DNA of 6,160 nucleotides from contig RFNL01000419.1 in the NCBI GenBank assembly GCA_009927195.1, positions 1 to 6,160 of the forward strand, given 5' to 3'. Below, one piece after another: positions 1 through 5,909 of the stretch (the stretch's first letter is position 1; every line of letters starts with the position of its first letter). A program made the translations under genes and the position numbers. A model generated the notes under the pieces. The model saw only the letters and a list, made by a program, of their open reading frames with translations, was not told the DNA's origin and made no database searches. Origin of the DNA: Betaproteobacteria bacterium. Its GTDB lineage: Bacteria; Pseudomonadota; Gammaproteobacteria; Burkholderiales; Burkholderiaceae_C.

Positions 1-182
1 CTGCGGTGCGATTCAGCGGGCTGACCACCGCCGCCAGCATTGCCCACAATACCCAGCGATTGAGGGATTGGTTAATGGCCCAAAACATTTCCTTTGAAGA
101 CCGGCCACAGGTGGCTCGTTACAACGACCCATTTACCCTGCCTTGGAACCGGCGCAACGAAATATTGTTGCCCATTCACTGA
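1..182 (+). CDS. SOUL-family heme-binding protein, C-terminal fragment
   Basis: This is the last 59 residues of a gene that begins before the window; codons start at position 3 and the TGA stop is at 180-182. The visible protein reads AVRFSG near its start, then a helix with RLRDWL, then QVARYNDPFTLPWNRRNEIL and a final LPIH. The pattern of an AVRFSG strand followed by ARYNxPxTLPxxRRNEIL at the C-terminus is characteristic of the SOUL/HBP family, whose members bind heme or other tetrapyrroles. The physiological role of bacterial SOUL proteins is poorly defined. The next plus-strand gene starts 63 nt downstream, so the two could be co-transcribed. The family call rests on recalled motif similarity and is firm; the function is not. 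Confidence 0.85.
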   Translation, partial: AVRFSGLTTAASIAHNTQRLRDWLMAQNISFEDRPQVARYNDPFTLPWNRRNEILLPIH

Positions 183-245
183 GGCGTTTGGGATGGTATC
201 GGTAAGCGCTGGCATGCTCTGGCTTTTTGGGATGCCATTGCGATC

Positions 246-902
246 ATGACCCATACGATTGCTGTTTTCTTGCATCACCCCACGTGCTCGACCGACTCGG
301 TCAATGGCGTGATGGCGGCTTTATCACCCATGGGCCGCATCAAAATATTCACCAAGCAAAAGATATTGAATGGTTTTTTTGATGACGTGGACTTGGTGGT
401 TTTTCCGGGTGGAGACGGTGAAGCCACAGCATTTCGCAGCCTTCTCAAACCCAACTTACAGGATGTGCGCGCCTTCATGCAGCGCGGTGGCAGGTACCTG
501 GGTATTTGCATGGGGGCTTATTGGGCCGATGCGCATTACTTTGGTTTTTTGCACAAAACCCGGGCAGTCCAATACATCAAGCGGCCCAAAGCCGATATCC
601 GCTCTTCTTATGGCACCACGGCCAGCGTCAAATGGCGTGGCCAAGCCCAGCGCATGTATTTTTACGACGGGCCTACATTTTTGGGCGGTCAATTTGAAAC
701 TGTGGCCAGCTATGCGAATGGCGATCCCATGGCGATTGTTCAAGGGGCCTTGGGCCTGATCGGTTGCCATTTGGAGAGCCAGGCCCATTGGTACGGCAAA
801 AAAGTCATGCAAGCGCATTGGCACCACAACGCGCACCATCCCATGCTGTGGCAATTTGTCGCCGACTATTTGTTGCAGCGTCGGCAAATGCCTTTGTTTT
901 GA
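246..902 (+). CDS. BPL_N-domain (class I glutamine amidotransferase-like) protein
   Basis: The protein has 218 residues and a flavodoxin-like / class I amidotransferase-like fold is expected. Residues 50-60 (LVVFPGGDGEA) form the strand and glycine turn typical of the biotin-protein ligase N-terminal (BPL_N) domain. Residues 84-93 (YLGICMGAYW) form the nucleophile elbow with Cys88, and residues 174-178 (CHLES) resemble the His-x-Glu partner motif, with His175 and Glu177. There is no biotin ligase catalytic domain, so this is a stand-alone BPL_N protein, a common but functionally undefined type. No signal peptide is seen. The C-terminal part is rich in His and Trp (HWYGKK, HWHHNAHH). ATG 246 is the only plausible start: no ATG, GTG or TTG lies in frame between it and the SOUL stop. 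The Shine-Dalgarno match is weak. It may form a unit with the upstream SOUL gene. Substrate and reaction are unknown. Confidence 0.85.
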   Translation: MTHTIAVFLHHPTCSTDSVNGVMAALSPMGRIKIFTKQKILNGFFDDVDLVVFPGGDGEATAFRSLLKPNLQDVRAFMQRGGRYLGICMGAYWADAHYFGFLHKTRAVQYIKRPKADIRSSYGTTASVKWRGQAQRMYFYDGPTFLGGQFETVASYANGDPMAIVQGALGLIGCHLESQAHWYGKKVMQAHWHHNAHHPMLWQFVADYLLQRRQMPLF

Positions 903-999
903 TGCCAAGCCTCAGTGGGGCTCGCGATGTTGGCGTGTAATGCCCAGTCGAAAAATGAGGGGCATTCAAGATTGCATGGTGTCAAAATGCATCCTTACT

Positions 1000-1005
1000 A
1001 AGGAG
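1000..1005 (+). promoter_or_regulatory. Ribosome binding site AAGGAG deciding the GTG start at 1012
   Basis: AAGGAG lies 6 nt upstream of GTG 1012, an ideal distance. This favours the GTG over the in-frame ATG codons at 856 and 976. The ATG at 856 would overlap the preceding gene by 47 nt, and neither upstream ATG has a comparable site. Confidence 0.8.
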
Positions 1006-1011
1006 AACCCC

Positions 1012-1395
1012 GTGAGCGATCAAACCACCATTGAACAAATTGAAACCTTGGATGACCAGCGCGCAGCTTGCATTTTGGCGCGTGATTTTGCAGGGCTGGA
1101 GCCTTTGATTGCCGATGACTTGCGCTATGTTCATTCCAGCGCCGTGTTGGAAAACAAGACCGAATACCTGGCCAAGTTGGCCAGCGGCCACTATGCCTAC
1201 CGATCGTTCAAAACATTACAACGCGAAATGCGTGTGATGGGTGATGTGGTGCTCGTCAATGGTGATATTCGCATTGAGGTCGAAGTCGCTGGCACGCCCA
1301 AGGTGGTCAATAGCCGATATTTGCAAGTTTGGGCCAAGCGCAGTGCCGGCTGGCAGATGGCTGCTTGGCAGTCTGTCCCCATGCCCCAGGCTTGA
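1012..1395 (+). CDS. NTF2-like family protein (SnoaL / DUF4440 type)
   Basis: This is a 127-residue protein of the NTF2-like alpha+beta cone fold. An N-terminal helix (IETLDDQRAACILARD, residues 10-25) is followed by LEPLIADDLRYVHSSA (29-44), the usual DUF4440 segment in which the His of YVHS faces the pocket. Curved beta strands follow (VVLVNGDIRIEVEV, 79-92), and the ending SRYLQVWAKRSAGWQMAAWQS (101-121) is the family's typical last two strands. The length fits a single-domain member. Such proteins may be enzymes or ligand-binding subunits; nothing here identifies a substrate. The start is taken at GTG 1012 because of the AAGGAG box. The gene ends 17 nt before the convergent minus-strand lyase gene, with no strong terminator between. 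A distance of 109 nt from the preceding gene allows its own promoter, but no clear one was seen. Confidence 0.85.
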   Translation: MSDQTTIEQIETLDDQRAACILARDFAGLEPLIADDLRYVHSSAVLENKTEYLAKLASGHYAYRSFKTLQREMRVMGDVVLVNGDIRIEVEVAGTPKVVNSRYLQVWAKRSAGWQMAAWQSVPMPQA

Positions 1396-1412
1396 TCGGC
1401 CGTTGGCATGAA

Positions 1413-2183
1413 CTAATTTTGGACTGGCATGCTGCCGGTGTAGGGCACCAATTCTTGCGCCTTCATGCCAATGCTGTAGGCCGCCGGGTGGCGTTGCTCC
1501 TCCAGCAAATGCCCGACGATGCCAGGCGTGCGCGAAATGGCGGCAAAGCCCCGCATGATGGACCCTGGCACCCCAATATCGCCCAGCAAGGCGGCCATGG
1601 CAGCGGTGGCGTTAATGGTGATGTGTTTGCCCATGGCCGCATCGACGGCGGCGGCCAATGTGTGCAGCGCTTGGACATGTGAGCCGGCCACACCTTCTTG
1701 ATCGGCCACGGCCAATAACTTGGGGGTGCGCGGGTCTTCCGGTTTGTGGTGGGGGTGGCCAAATCCTGGCACAGGTTTTTTGTCGGCCCGATAGGATGCC
1801 ACGATGTCGGCCGCGGCCTGAGCCCCATCGGTTGCGTTCATGATGGTCTCGAGATGTTGACCGGTGATTTCCATGACCCCACCAAATTGACTTCCCAGAC
1901 CCATGATGCCTGTGGCAATTGCCGCTTGAATGGCCTCGGGAGAGGACATGTAGACCATGCGCGCACCCACGGTGGCGAGCACCCCGTGGTCCACCAGCGT
2001 CACCAAGACCGCATCGAGCACACGCATTTGGCCTGGCGTGGGCATGCGACCCAGGATGTGAAAGTAAATCATTTGCGTGAAGTTGACCTCACCGATCAAG
2101 TCGCGCACCAGGTCCTTGCCGCGGATGGTAATGCCCGCTTCGTCAAAGGTGGATATTTCGGTGTATGGGTTTTGTGGCTTCAT
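1413..2183 (-). CDS. Citryl-CoA-lyase-like protein (citrate synthase superfamily)
   Basis: This 256-residue cytosolic protein matches in length the stand-alone citryl-CoA lyases and the C-terminal lyase module of ATP-citrate lyase, and is much shorter than citrate synthase. Visible superfamily elements are ITIRGKDLVRDLIGE (18-32), DHGVLATVGAR (65-75), GLGSQFGGVME (95-105), VPGFGHPHHKPEDPR (138-152) and SRTPGIVGHLLEEQ (217-230). Family members cleave citryl-CoA to acetyl-CoA and oxaloacetate or act on related 3-hydroxyacyl-CoA substrates. The His of the GFGH motif (143) is kept. The following Arg is Pro, the GAH histidine position is Arg75, and the catalytic Asp position in the VD motif appears to be Asn191. 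The true substrate may therefore differ from citryl-CoA. It is the last gene of a three-gene minus-strand unit, 9 nt after the CoA-transferase stop, with a weak ribosome binding site that suggests translational coupling. Confidence 0.8.
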   Translation of the reverse strand: MKPQNPYTEISTFDEAGITIRGKDLVRDLIGEVNFTQMIYFHILGRMPTPGQMRVLDAVLVTLVDHGVLATVGARMVYMSSPEAIQAAIATGIMGLGSQFGGVMEITGQHLETIMNATDGAQAAADIVASYRADKKPVPGFGHPHHKPEDPRTPKLLAVADQEGVAGSHVQALHTLAAAVDAAMGKHITINATAAMAALLGDIGVPGSIMRGFAAISRTPGIVGHLLEEQRHPAAYSIGMKAQELVPYTGSMPVQN

Positions 2184-2192
2184 GGTGTGGGC

Positions 2193-3389
2193 TCAAGGGT
2201 TGGGGTTGGGCCCAGCAATGGCCTCTTCGCGCAAAAAGACATCGATGCTGGCGCTGTCAAACCCCAGTTGCTCGAGCACTTCTCGGCTGTGTTCGCCCAA
2301 GACTGGCGGCGCCATGTCGCTGGTAAATCTTTGTCCATCGTAGCGCACAGGTCGCTGGGTGTTTTTCACCGTCCCTTGGGTGGGATGGTGCAGTTCGGTG
2401 AACACGCCGTTGTGCAGCACCTGTGGGTCATTCACCACCTGTTCGATCGAGGCGATGGGAGCATGGGGGATATCGTGCTGGGTCAGACAAGCTTGCCAAT
2501 GGGCCATGTTGTGTTGGGCAAAAGCGACTTGCAAGAACTCGGTGAGCAATTCGTAGTGGGCTTGGCGGGCCAGCACGTTGGCGAAACGCGCGTCGCTGGC
2601 CCACTCTGGATGACCCACAGCGGTCGTGAGGTTGATAAAAAATTTGTCCACCGATGCCAGGTGCAGGGCCAGCCATTGGCCATCGGCGCATTGCAAGGCG
2701 TATGACTGAGAAGTGCGGGGTCGGCTGATCGGACCGTGCACTTGTTCATCGGCAAAGAAAGCGGCAAAGGCCGATGCACCAAAAGCGACCATGCTGTCCA
2801 GCATGGCCACCTCAACCCGCCGGCCCACTTGGGTGCGCCCGCGCTCGACCAAGGCGCCCAAAATGCCATAGGCTGCATACATGCCGCTCACGGTGTCGGC
2901 CACCGCAGGGCCCAAGATTCGCGGTGGTGTGGGGGCCATGGTTTGGCTCAAGTAACCGCTCAACGCCTGGGCCACCGTGTCGTAGCAAGGCCGATCCACA
3001 TAAGGGCCCGAGGCGCCAAAGCCTGTGACAGAGCAATAAACCAAACGGGGGTGGCGTTGGTGCACCGCTTCCCAGCCAAAGCCCAATTTATCGAGCACGC
3101 CAGGGCGGTAGTTTTCGACCAGCACATCAGCCTGGACCAGCAGTTTTTCCAAAATATCTTTGGCGTGTGGCGACTTCAGGTTCAAGGCCAGGCTGCGTTT
3201 GCGTGCGTTGTAGGTCTGGAATTGGGAACTGTACCGAGCCCCTTGGTAACCCCGGAAGGGATCCCCCCCACCGGGCTGCTCGACCTTGATGACATCGGCC
3301 CCCAAGTCTGCGAGCATCATGCCGGCACAAGGGCCGGTGATGAAGGTGCCCAATTCCACTACACGGATGTCTTTCAAAACTTTGGTCAT
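2193..3389 (-). CDS. CaiB/BaiF family III CoA-transferase
   Basis: At 398 residues this has the normal length for a family III CoA-transferase. These enzymes move CoA between an acyl-CoA and a free carboxylic acid through an aspartyl-CoA intermediate, and act as interlocked dimers. The N-terminus shows the family signature: VVELGTFITGPCAGMMLADLGADVIKVE (10-37, Rossmann half), then NARKRSLALNLKSP (61-74), VENYRPGVLDKLGFG (91-105) and SVTGFGASGP (120-129). The catalytic Asp is most likely Asp165 in VADTVSGMYAAYGILGAL. The C-terminal small domain ends with PVLGEHSREVLEQLGFD (362-378), also typical. It is the middle gene of the minus-strand unit, 22 nt after the SDR stop and 9 nt before the lyase start. 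Its job is probably to activate the pathway acid for the downstream lyase; donor and acceptor cannot be read from sequence. Confidence 0.93.
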   Translation of the reverse strand: MTKVLKDIRVVELGTFITGPCAGMMLADLGADVIKVEQPGGGDPFRGYQGARYSSQFQTYNARKRSLALNLKSPHAKDILEKLLVQADVLVENYRPGVLDKLGFGWEAVHQRHPRLVYCSVTGFGASGPYVDRPCYDTVAQALSGYLSQTMAPTPPRILGPAVADTVSGMYAAYGILGALVERGRTQVGRRVEVAMLDSMVAFGASAFAAFFADEQVHGPISRPRTSQSYALQCADGQWLALHLASVDKFFINLTTAVGHPEWASDARFANVLARQAHYELLTEFLQVAFAQHNMAHWQACLTQHDIPHAPIASIEQVVNDPQVLHNGVFTELHHPTQGTVKNTQRPVRYDGQRFTSDMAPPVLGEHSREVLEQLGFDSASIDVFLREEAIAGPNPNP

Positions 3390-3411
3390 GGCCGTGAGGG
3401 TTCAGAGATGA

Positions 3412-4173
3412 TCACACGCAACGGGCACCATCCACTTCGATGCAAACACCGCTGATGAATGATGCCTCTTCGCTGGCCAGGTACAAGGCGGCATTGGCCA
3501 CGTCGAGTGCGCTGGAAAATCGACCCAGTGGAATGGTGCTCAAAAACTTTTGGCGCCGGGCTTCGTCGACCGGGCCACCGGCAAACTCTGCGGACAAACC
3601 CGTGTCGGGATTGAACACAGGGTTGATGCAATTGACCCGGATGTTGTCGGGCCCCAATTCGGCTGCCAGCGATTTGCTGGTGATGATGACGGCCCCTTTG
3701 GAGCCGTTGTACCAGGTCAAACCAGGGCGGGGGCGAACACCTGCGGTCGACGCAATGTTGATGAACCAGCCTCCACCTTGTTGGCGAAAAACTGGAACCG
3801 CATGCACAGTGGACAGATAAATGCTTTTGACATTGATGGCATAGACCAGATCAAACTCGGCCTCCGAGACTTCCAGCGCTGGTCGATTGCGGTGGGTCCA
3901 ACCCGCATTGTTGACCACCCCATGCAGCCCTTTGCCCTGGTCTTGGGCAAAAGCAATCATGTGTGCCCAGTCGGCACTGCGTGTGACATCACCTGCACAA
4001 GCCCAAGCTTGTCCCCCGCCTTCAGTGATGTCCCTGGCGACCCGCTGGGCACGATTTTCATCGATGTCGTTGACAGTGATACAAGCGCCTTGATCAGCCA
4101 GTCGCTTGGCGATACCCTCGCCAATGCCATTGCCCGCACCTGTGACCAAAATGGATTGACCTGTGACCCGCAT
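3412..4173 (-). CDS. SDR family NAD(P)-dependent oxidoreductase
   Basis: This is a classical short-chain dehydrogenase of 253 residues. Motifs appear in order: TGAGNGIG cofactor-binding loop (11-18), acidic NDID after the second strand (35-38, favouring NAD(H) over NADP(H)), GDVT (61-64), NNAG (88-91), and catalytic Asn114, Ser142, Tyr155 and Lys159 (YNGSK). The C-terminus reads SGVCIEVDGARCV. It should interconvert a hydroxyl and a keto group on a small substrate. ATG 4173 is preceded by GAAAGGAT at a good distance, the best ribosome binding site of this transcription unit, which fits its being the first gene. It is followed after 22 nt by the CoA-transferase and then the lyase, suggesting one catabolic pathway. 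The sequence resembles many FabG-like catabolic dehydrogenases, so the substrate is open. Confidence 0.92.
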   Translation of the reverse strand: MRVTGQSILVTGAGNGIGEGIAKRLADQGACITVNDIDENRAQRVARDITEGGGQAWACAGDVTRSADWAHMIAFAQDQGKGLHGVVNNAGWTHRNRPALEVSEAEFDLVYAINVKSIYLSTVHAVPVFRQQGGGWFINIASTAGVRPRPGLTWYNGSKGAVIITSKSLAAELGPDNIRVNCINPVFNPDTGLSAEFAGGPVDEARRQKFLSTIPLGRFSSALDVANAALYLASEEASFISGVCIEVDGARCV

Positions 4174-4192
4174 CTGAATCCTTTCTCAGCAA

Positions 4193-4279
4193 ACCCAACC
4201 AACTGGGTGGGTAAGGCTCAAATCTTCCCACAAGATGTCAGCCCCAAGCGCTGGGGTTTGCCTGCCCCCAAGGAGGGGC
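4193..4279. repeat. Cluster of four short inverted repeats in the leader of the SDR unit
   Basis: Four perfect small stem-loops follow one another within 87 nt: ACCCA/TGGGT (4193-4208), ATCTT/AAGAT (4222-4236), CCCCA/TGGGG (4242-4256) and GCCCC/GGGGC (4264-4279). The last lies just past the end of the restored Cys-repeat reading frame (4283) and could act as a terminator-like or mRNA-end structure for it on the minus strand, although no T run follows on that strand. On the plus strand a T-rich stretch (4288-4300) does follow, but no plus-strand gene ends there. The GC-rich pair resembles the C/G-rich intergenic hairpins common in Comamonadaceae. No convincing sigma70 promoter for the SDR unit was found in 4174-4282; a CTGACA at 4236-4241 (minus) lacks a good -10 box. 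Confidence 0.5.
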
Positions 4280-4282
4280 GAA

Positions 4283-4602
4283 TCAGCTTTTGGGTTTTTT
4301 AGATGCGTTGAAAGACCAGATCAAGTTGAATTGCTTGCTTTTCACATAGGCCAAACAATCAAAGCGCAAGCTGGTAGATGAGATTTGATCGCAGGTGTAG
4401 GAGTTGGGCTGAACGCGGCATGGCAGTAATGCCGCGAGTCTTTGGATGCAACGTCTTCACAAATTCGCGGGTTGTTTTGCTCGGTTGCTTCACATATCAA
4501 CCGCATGTCTTTGGTGGGCTTTTTATCGCAATTTTCGGCCAAGGCCGGGTTGGCAGAAAGCGCTGCTGCCAACAAAAAAAACTGTAGAAACTGGAACCTC
4601 AT
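4283..4602 (-). pseudogene. Small secreted cysteine-repeat protein, broken by a one-base frameshift
   Basis: Translation from ATG 4602 (GAAAGG box just upstream) gives a signal peptide, MRFQFLQFFLLAAALSANPA followed by LA, with cleavage likely before ENCD. A 23-residue repeat follows, with key residues D/S-x-R-x-x-C-x-A and C-[DE]-x-x-x-S. The open frame as given ends at TGA 4342 after 86 residues with an unrelated Pro-rich tail. Changing frame at about 4415-4419, as if one C were missing from GCCCGC, restores the repeat. Reading then continues VQPNSYTCDQISS, SLRFDCLAYVKSKQ, to TGA 4283, giving about 106 residues. Restored Cys spacing is 12, 11, 12, 11, 12, an exact match to the intact part. 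The protein would act in the periplasm or outside; function is unknown, though similar small Cys-rich secreted proteins seem widespread in Burkholderiales. A longer start at GTG 4644 would put 14 residues before the signal peptide and is less likely. Confidence 0.7.
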
Positions 4603-4633
4603 ACCGCCTTTCAACCAACACAAAAGTGGTTTT

Positions 4634-4662
4634 ATTCTAAGCACGGATCAAAAAAATCTCCA
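4634..4662 (-). promoter_or_regulatory. Candidate sigma70 promoter of the Cys-repeat protein gene
   Basis: On the minus strand TGGAGA (4657-4662) and TAGAAT (4634-4639) are separated by 17 nt. The -10 matches consensus at 5 of 6 positions and the -35 at 4 of 6. Transcription would begin near 4627, about 25 nt before ATG 4602. The spacer contains a run of seven T (minus strand). Confidence 0.4.
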
Positions 4663-4708
4663 GTACATGGTTGTGGTTCACACCGGAAAAACAGTGGATG
4701 AAAAAGTT

Positions 4709-4969
4709 TCAAAGGTCGCGCGATGATTTGAAATCAGGGGGTGACCTGAATTGTTCAGCCACCGCCCCTTTGATCTGTTTCACCAGCAAACCAGTGGTTT
4801 CTTGTTTCAGGGTTTCCATTCGCAAACGTATGTAGACCGCTTGTGCTTTTGAGTGATCGGCATTGGTTTCGGCCAGGGCCTGGGCCCACAAGCCATCGCG
4901 GCGTATACCTTGCTGCATTTCGCGCATCACCAGCGCGTGCAAAAGTTCCTGAGAAGGTGCGACGGTCAT
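4709..4969 (-). CDS. Small helical protein of unknown function
   Basis: This protein has 86 residues and no signal peptide, membrane segment or cysteine. The core, residues 12-56, reads as two amphipathic helices around RRDGLWAQALAETNADHSKA (23-42) and QAVYIRLRMETL (43-54). A pattern DGLWxxALAExxxDxxKAxxxYIxLR recurs, as far as I recall, in small proteins or C-terminal tails of many proteobacteria, without known function. The tail (61-86) is polar and probably flexible. ATG 4969 is preceded by AAGGAA at a spacing of about 6 nt, which supports the start. A second start at 5000 in another frame was dismissed. The gene diverges from pcaI across a 210-nt region, and downstream lies the Cys-repeat gene after 106 nt. 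No strong terminator was seen between them. Confidence 0.75.
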   Translation of the reverse strand: MTVAPSQELLHALVMREMQQGIRRDGLWAQALAETNADHSKAQAVYIRLRMETLKQETTGLLVKQIKGAVAEQFRSPPDFKSSRDL

Positions 4970-5059
4970 GCTGTTCCTTCATGAAGTTGCAAAGAGGCAT
5001 CCATGTCAGGGACGCATTCGCATTCCATCATAGGCCACTGACGGGGGTGGCTCTGTCCG

Positions 5060-5087
5060 TTGGGCTTTATGATCATCTCTCTAAAAT
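5060..5087 (+). promoter_or_regulatory. Candidate sigma70 promoter of pcaIJ
   Basis: TTGGGC (5060-5065) and TAAAAT (5082-5087) are separated by 16 nt. The -10 matches at 5 of 6 positions and the -35 only at its TTG, which would suit an activated or regulated promoter. Predicted initiation is near 5094, inside the following inverted repeat. This would leave an untranslated leader of about 85 nt before ATG 5180. Confidence 0.4.
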
Positions 5088-5122
5088 GGGTCAGTGAGCG
5101 TTCGCATTTGGCCACTCACCCA
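5087..5122. promoter_or_regulatory. Imperfect inverted repeat at the pcaIJ promoter, possible operator
   Basis: TGGGTCAGTG (5087-5096) and CACTCACCCA (5113-5122) are inverted copies with nine of ten bases matching. The left arm begins on the last base of the candidate -10 box, so a bound regulator would meet RNA polymerase directly. The same TGGGTCA word recurs at 5143. The regulator is not in the window; IclR- or LysR-type proteins usually control pca genes, but the sequence does not match a site I can name. Confidence 0.4.
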
Positions 5123-5142
5123 GTTGTACAGAACCGCTGACT

Positions 5143-5160
5143 TGGGTCATGCGTGACCCA
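5143..5160. promoter_or_regulatory. Perfect 7-bp inverted repeat in the pcaI leader
   Basis: TGGGTCA and TGACCCA flank a 4-nt centre (TGCG), giving a perfect dyad 19 nt before the pcaI start codon. It shares its half-site with the repeat at 5087. It may be an operator for a dimeric regulator, or a short RNA stem-loop near the ribosome binding region. Neither role can be proved from sequence. Confidence 0.5.
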
Positions 5161-5179
5161 TCTGATTTGAAAGCCAAGC

Positions 5180-5902
5180 ATGATCAACAAAATCGCCGCT
5201 TCTGTGGAGGAGGCTGTGGGACAGATTGCCGACGGCGCCACCATCATGGTGGGCGGTTTCGGCACCGCGGGCATTCCCAACGAACTGATTGAAGGATTGA
5301 TGCGGGTGTTGCAAGACAGCGCAACGCGCAATTTGGTGGTGGTCAACAACAATGCCGGCAACGGGGAAACCGGGTTGGCCGCCTTGCTCAAAACTGGCCG
5401 GGTGCGCAAAGTCATTTGCAGCTTTCCCAGGCAATCCGACAGCCAGATTTTTGATGCCCTCTACCGCAGCGGCCAATTGGAGCTGGAATTGGTGCCGCAA
5501 GGCAATTTGGCCGAACGCATCCGAGCCGCAGGGGCGGGCATCGGTGCTTTTTTTTCGCCCACGGCTTATGGCACCGAGTTGGCCCGCAACCCCGATGGCA
5601 GTTGGCGTGAAACGCGTGAAATCAATGGCCGCATGCATGTCCTGGAGCATCCCATCCATGCCGATCTGGCTTTGATCAAGGCCGAGCGCGGCGATCGTTG
5701 GGGCAACCTCACCTACCGCAAAGCAGCTCGCAATTTTGGGCCGGTGATGGCCATGGCCGCACGCCGCACTGTGGCCACGGTGCACGAGGTACTGCCCTTG
5801 GGTGAGTTGGACCCTGAGACGGTGGTCACCCCCGGTATTTTTGTGTCCCAAGTGGTGCAGGTGCCGCGCGTGCAAACGCAAGGCGGCGGTTTCAAGGCAT
5901 GA
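5180..5902 (+). CDS. pcaI: 3-oxoadipate CoA-transferase subunit A
   Basis: This 240-residue alpha subunit of a family I CoA-transferase is cytosolic and works as a heteromer with the next gene product. The complex transfers CoA from succinyl-CoA to 3-oxoadipate, the step before thiolysis in the beta-ketoadipate pathway of aromatic degradation. The sequence shows ATIMVGGFGTAGIPNELI (20-37) with the glycine-rich CoA-transferase signature, NNNAGNGETGLAALL (55-69), VICSFPRQSDSQIFD (78-92), VPQGNLAERIRAAGAGIGAF (104-123) and GDRWGNLTYRKAARNFGP (170-187). The last three correspond closely to Pseudomonas PcaI as I remember it and favour 3-oxoadipate over acetoacetate (AtoD/ScoA). ATG 5180 is preceded by a weak GAAAG box. 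The gene ends 7 nt before subunit B, whose GAGG box overlaps this stop codon. Inverted repeats upstream suggest regulated expression. Confidence 0.87.
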   Translation: MINKIAASVEEAVGQIADGATIMVGGFGTAGIPNELIEGLMRVLQDSATRNLVVVNNNAGNGETGLAALLKTGRVRKVICSFPRQSDSQIFDALYRSGQLELELVPQGNLAERIRAAGAGIGAFFSPTAYGTELARNPDGSWRETREINGRMHVLEHPIHADLALIKAERGDRWGNLTYRKAARNFGPVMAMAARRTVATVHEVLPLGELDPETVVTPGIFVSQVVQVPRVQTQGGGFKA

Positions 5903-5909
5903 GGTCCCC

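Noticed and set aside
908..922. Possible terminator hairpin AGCCT/GGGCT after the BPL_N gene
   Set aside because: The stem is only 4 bp plus a wobble pair and no T run follows.
856..1011. N-terminal extension of the NTF2-like protein from ATG 856
   Set aside because: It would overlap the preceding gene by 47 nt, its translation is Cys/Trp-rich and unlike the family, and it would bury the AAGGAG box that sits before GTG 1012.
1746..2705. Plus-strand open frame of 319 codons antisense to the lyase and CoA-transferase genes
   Set aside because: It spans the junction of two well-recognised minus-strand genes, has no recognisable domain and no ribosome binding site. It is a by-product of GC-rich codon use.
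2736..3455. Plus-strand open frame of 239 codons antisense to the CoA-transferase
   Set aside because: It lies opposite the strongly conserved N-terminal half of the CaiB/BaiF protein and its translation shows no family features.
3550..4302. Plus-strand open frame of 250 codons antisense to the SDR gene
   Set aside because: It is opposite the catalytic part of the SDR; the translation is unlike any known family.
4573..4582. Run of eight A as the cause of the frameshift in the Cys-repeat gene
   Set aside because: It lies in the signal peptide, where the frame is consistent from start codon to the first four cysteines. The break is much further downstream, near 4417.
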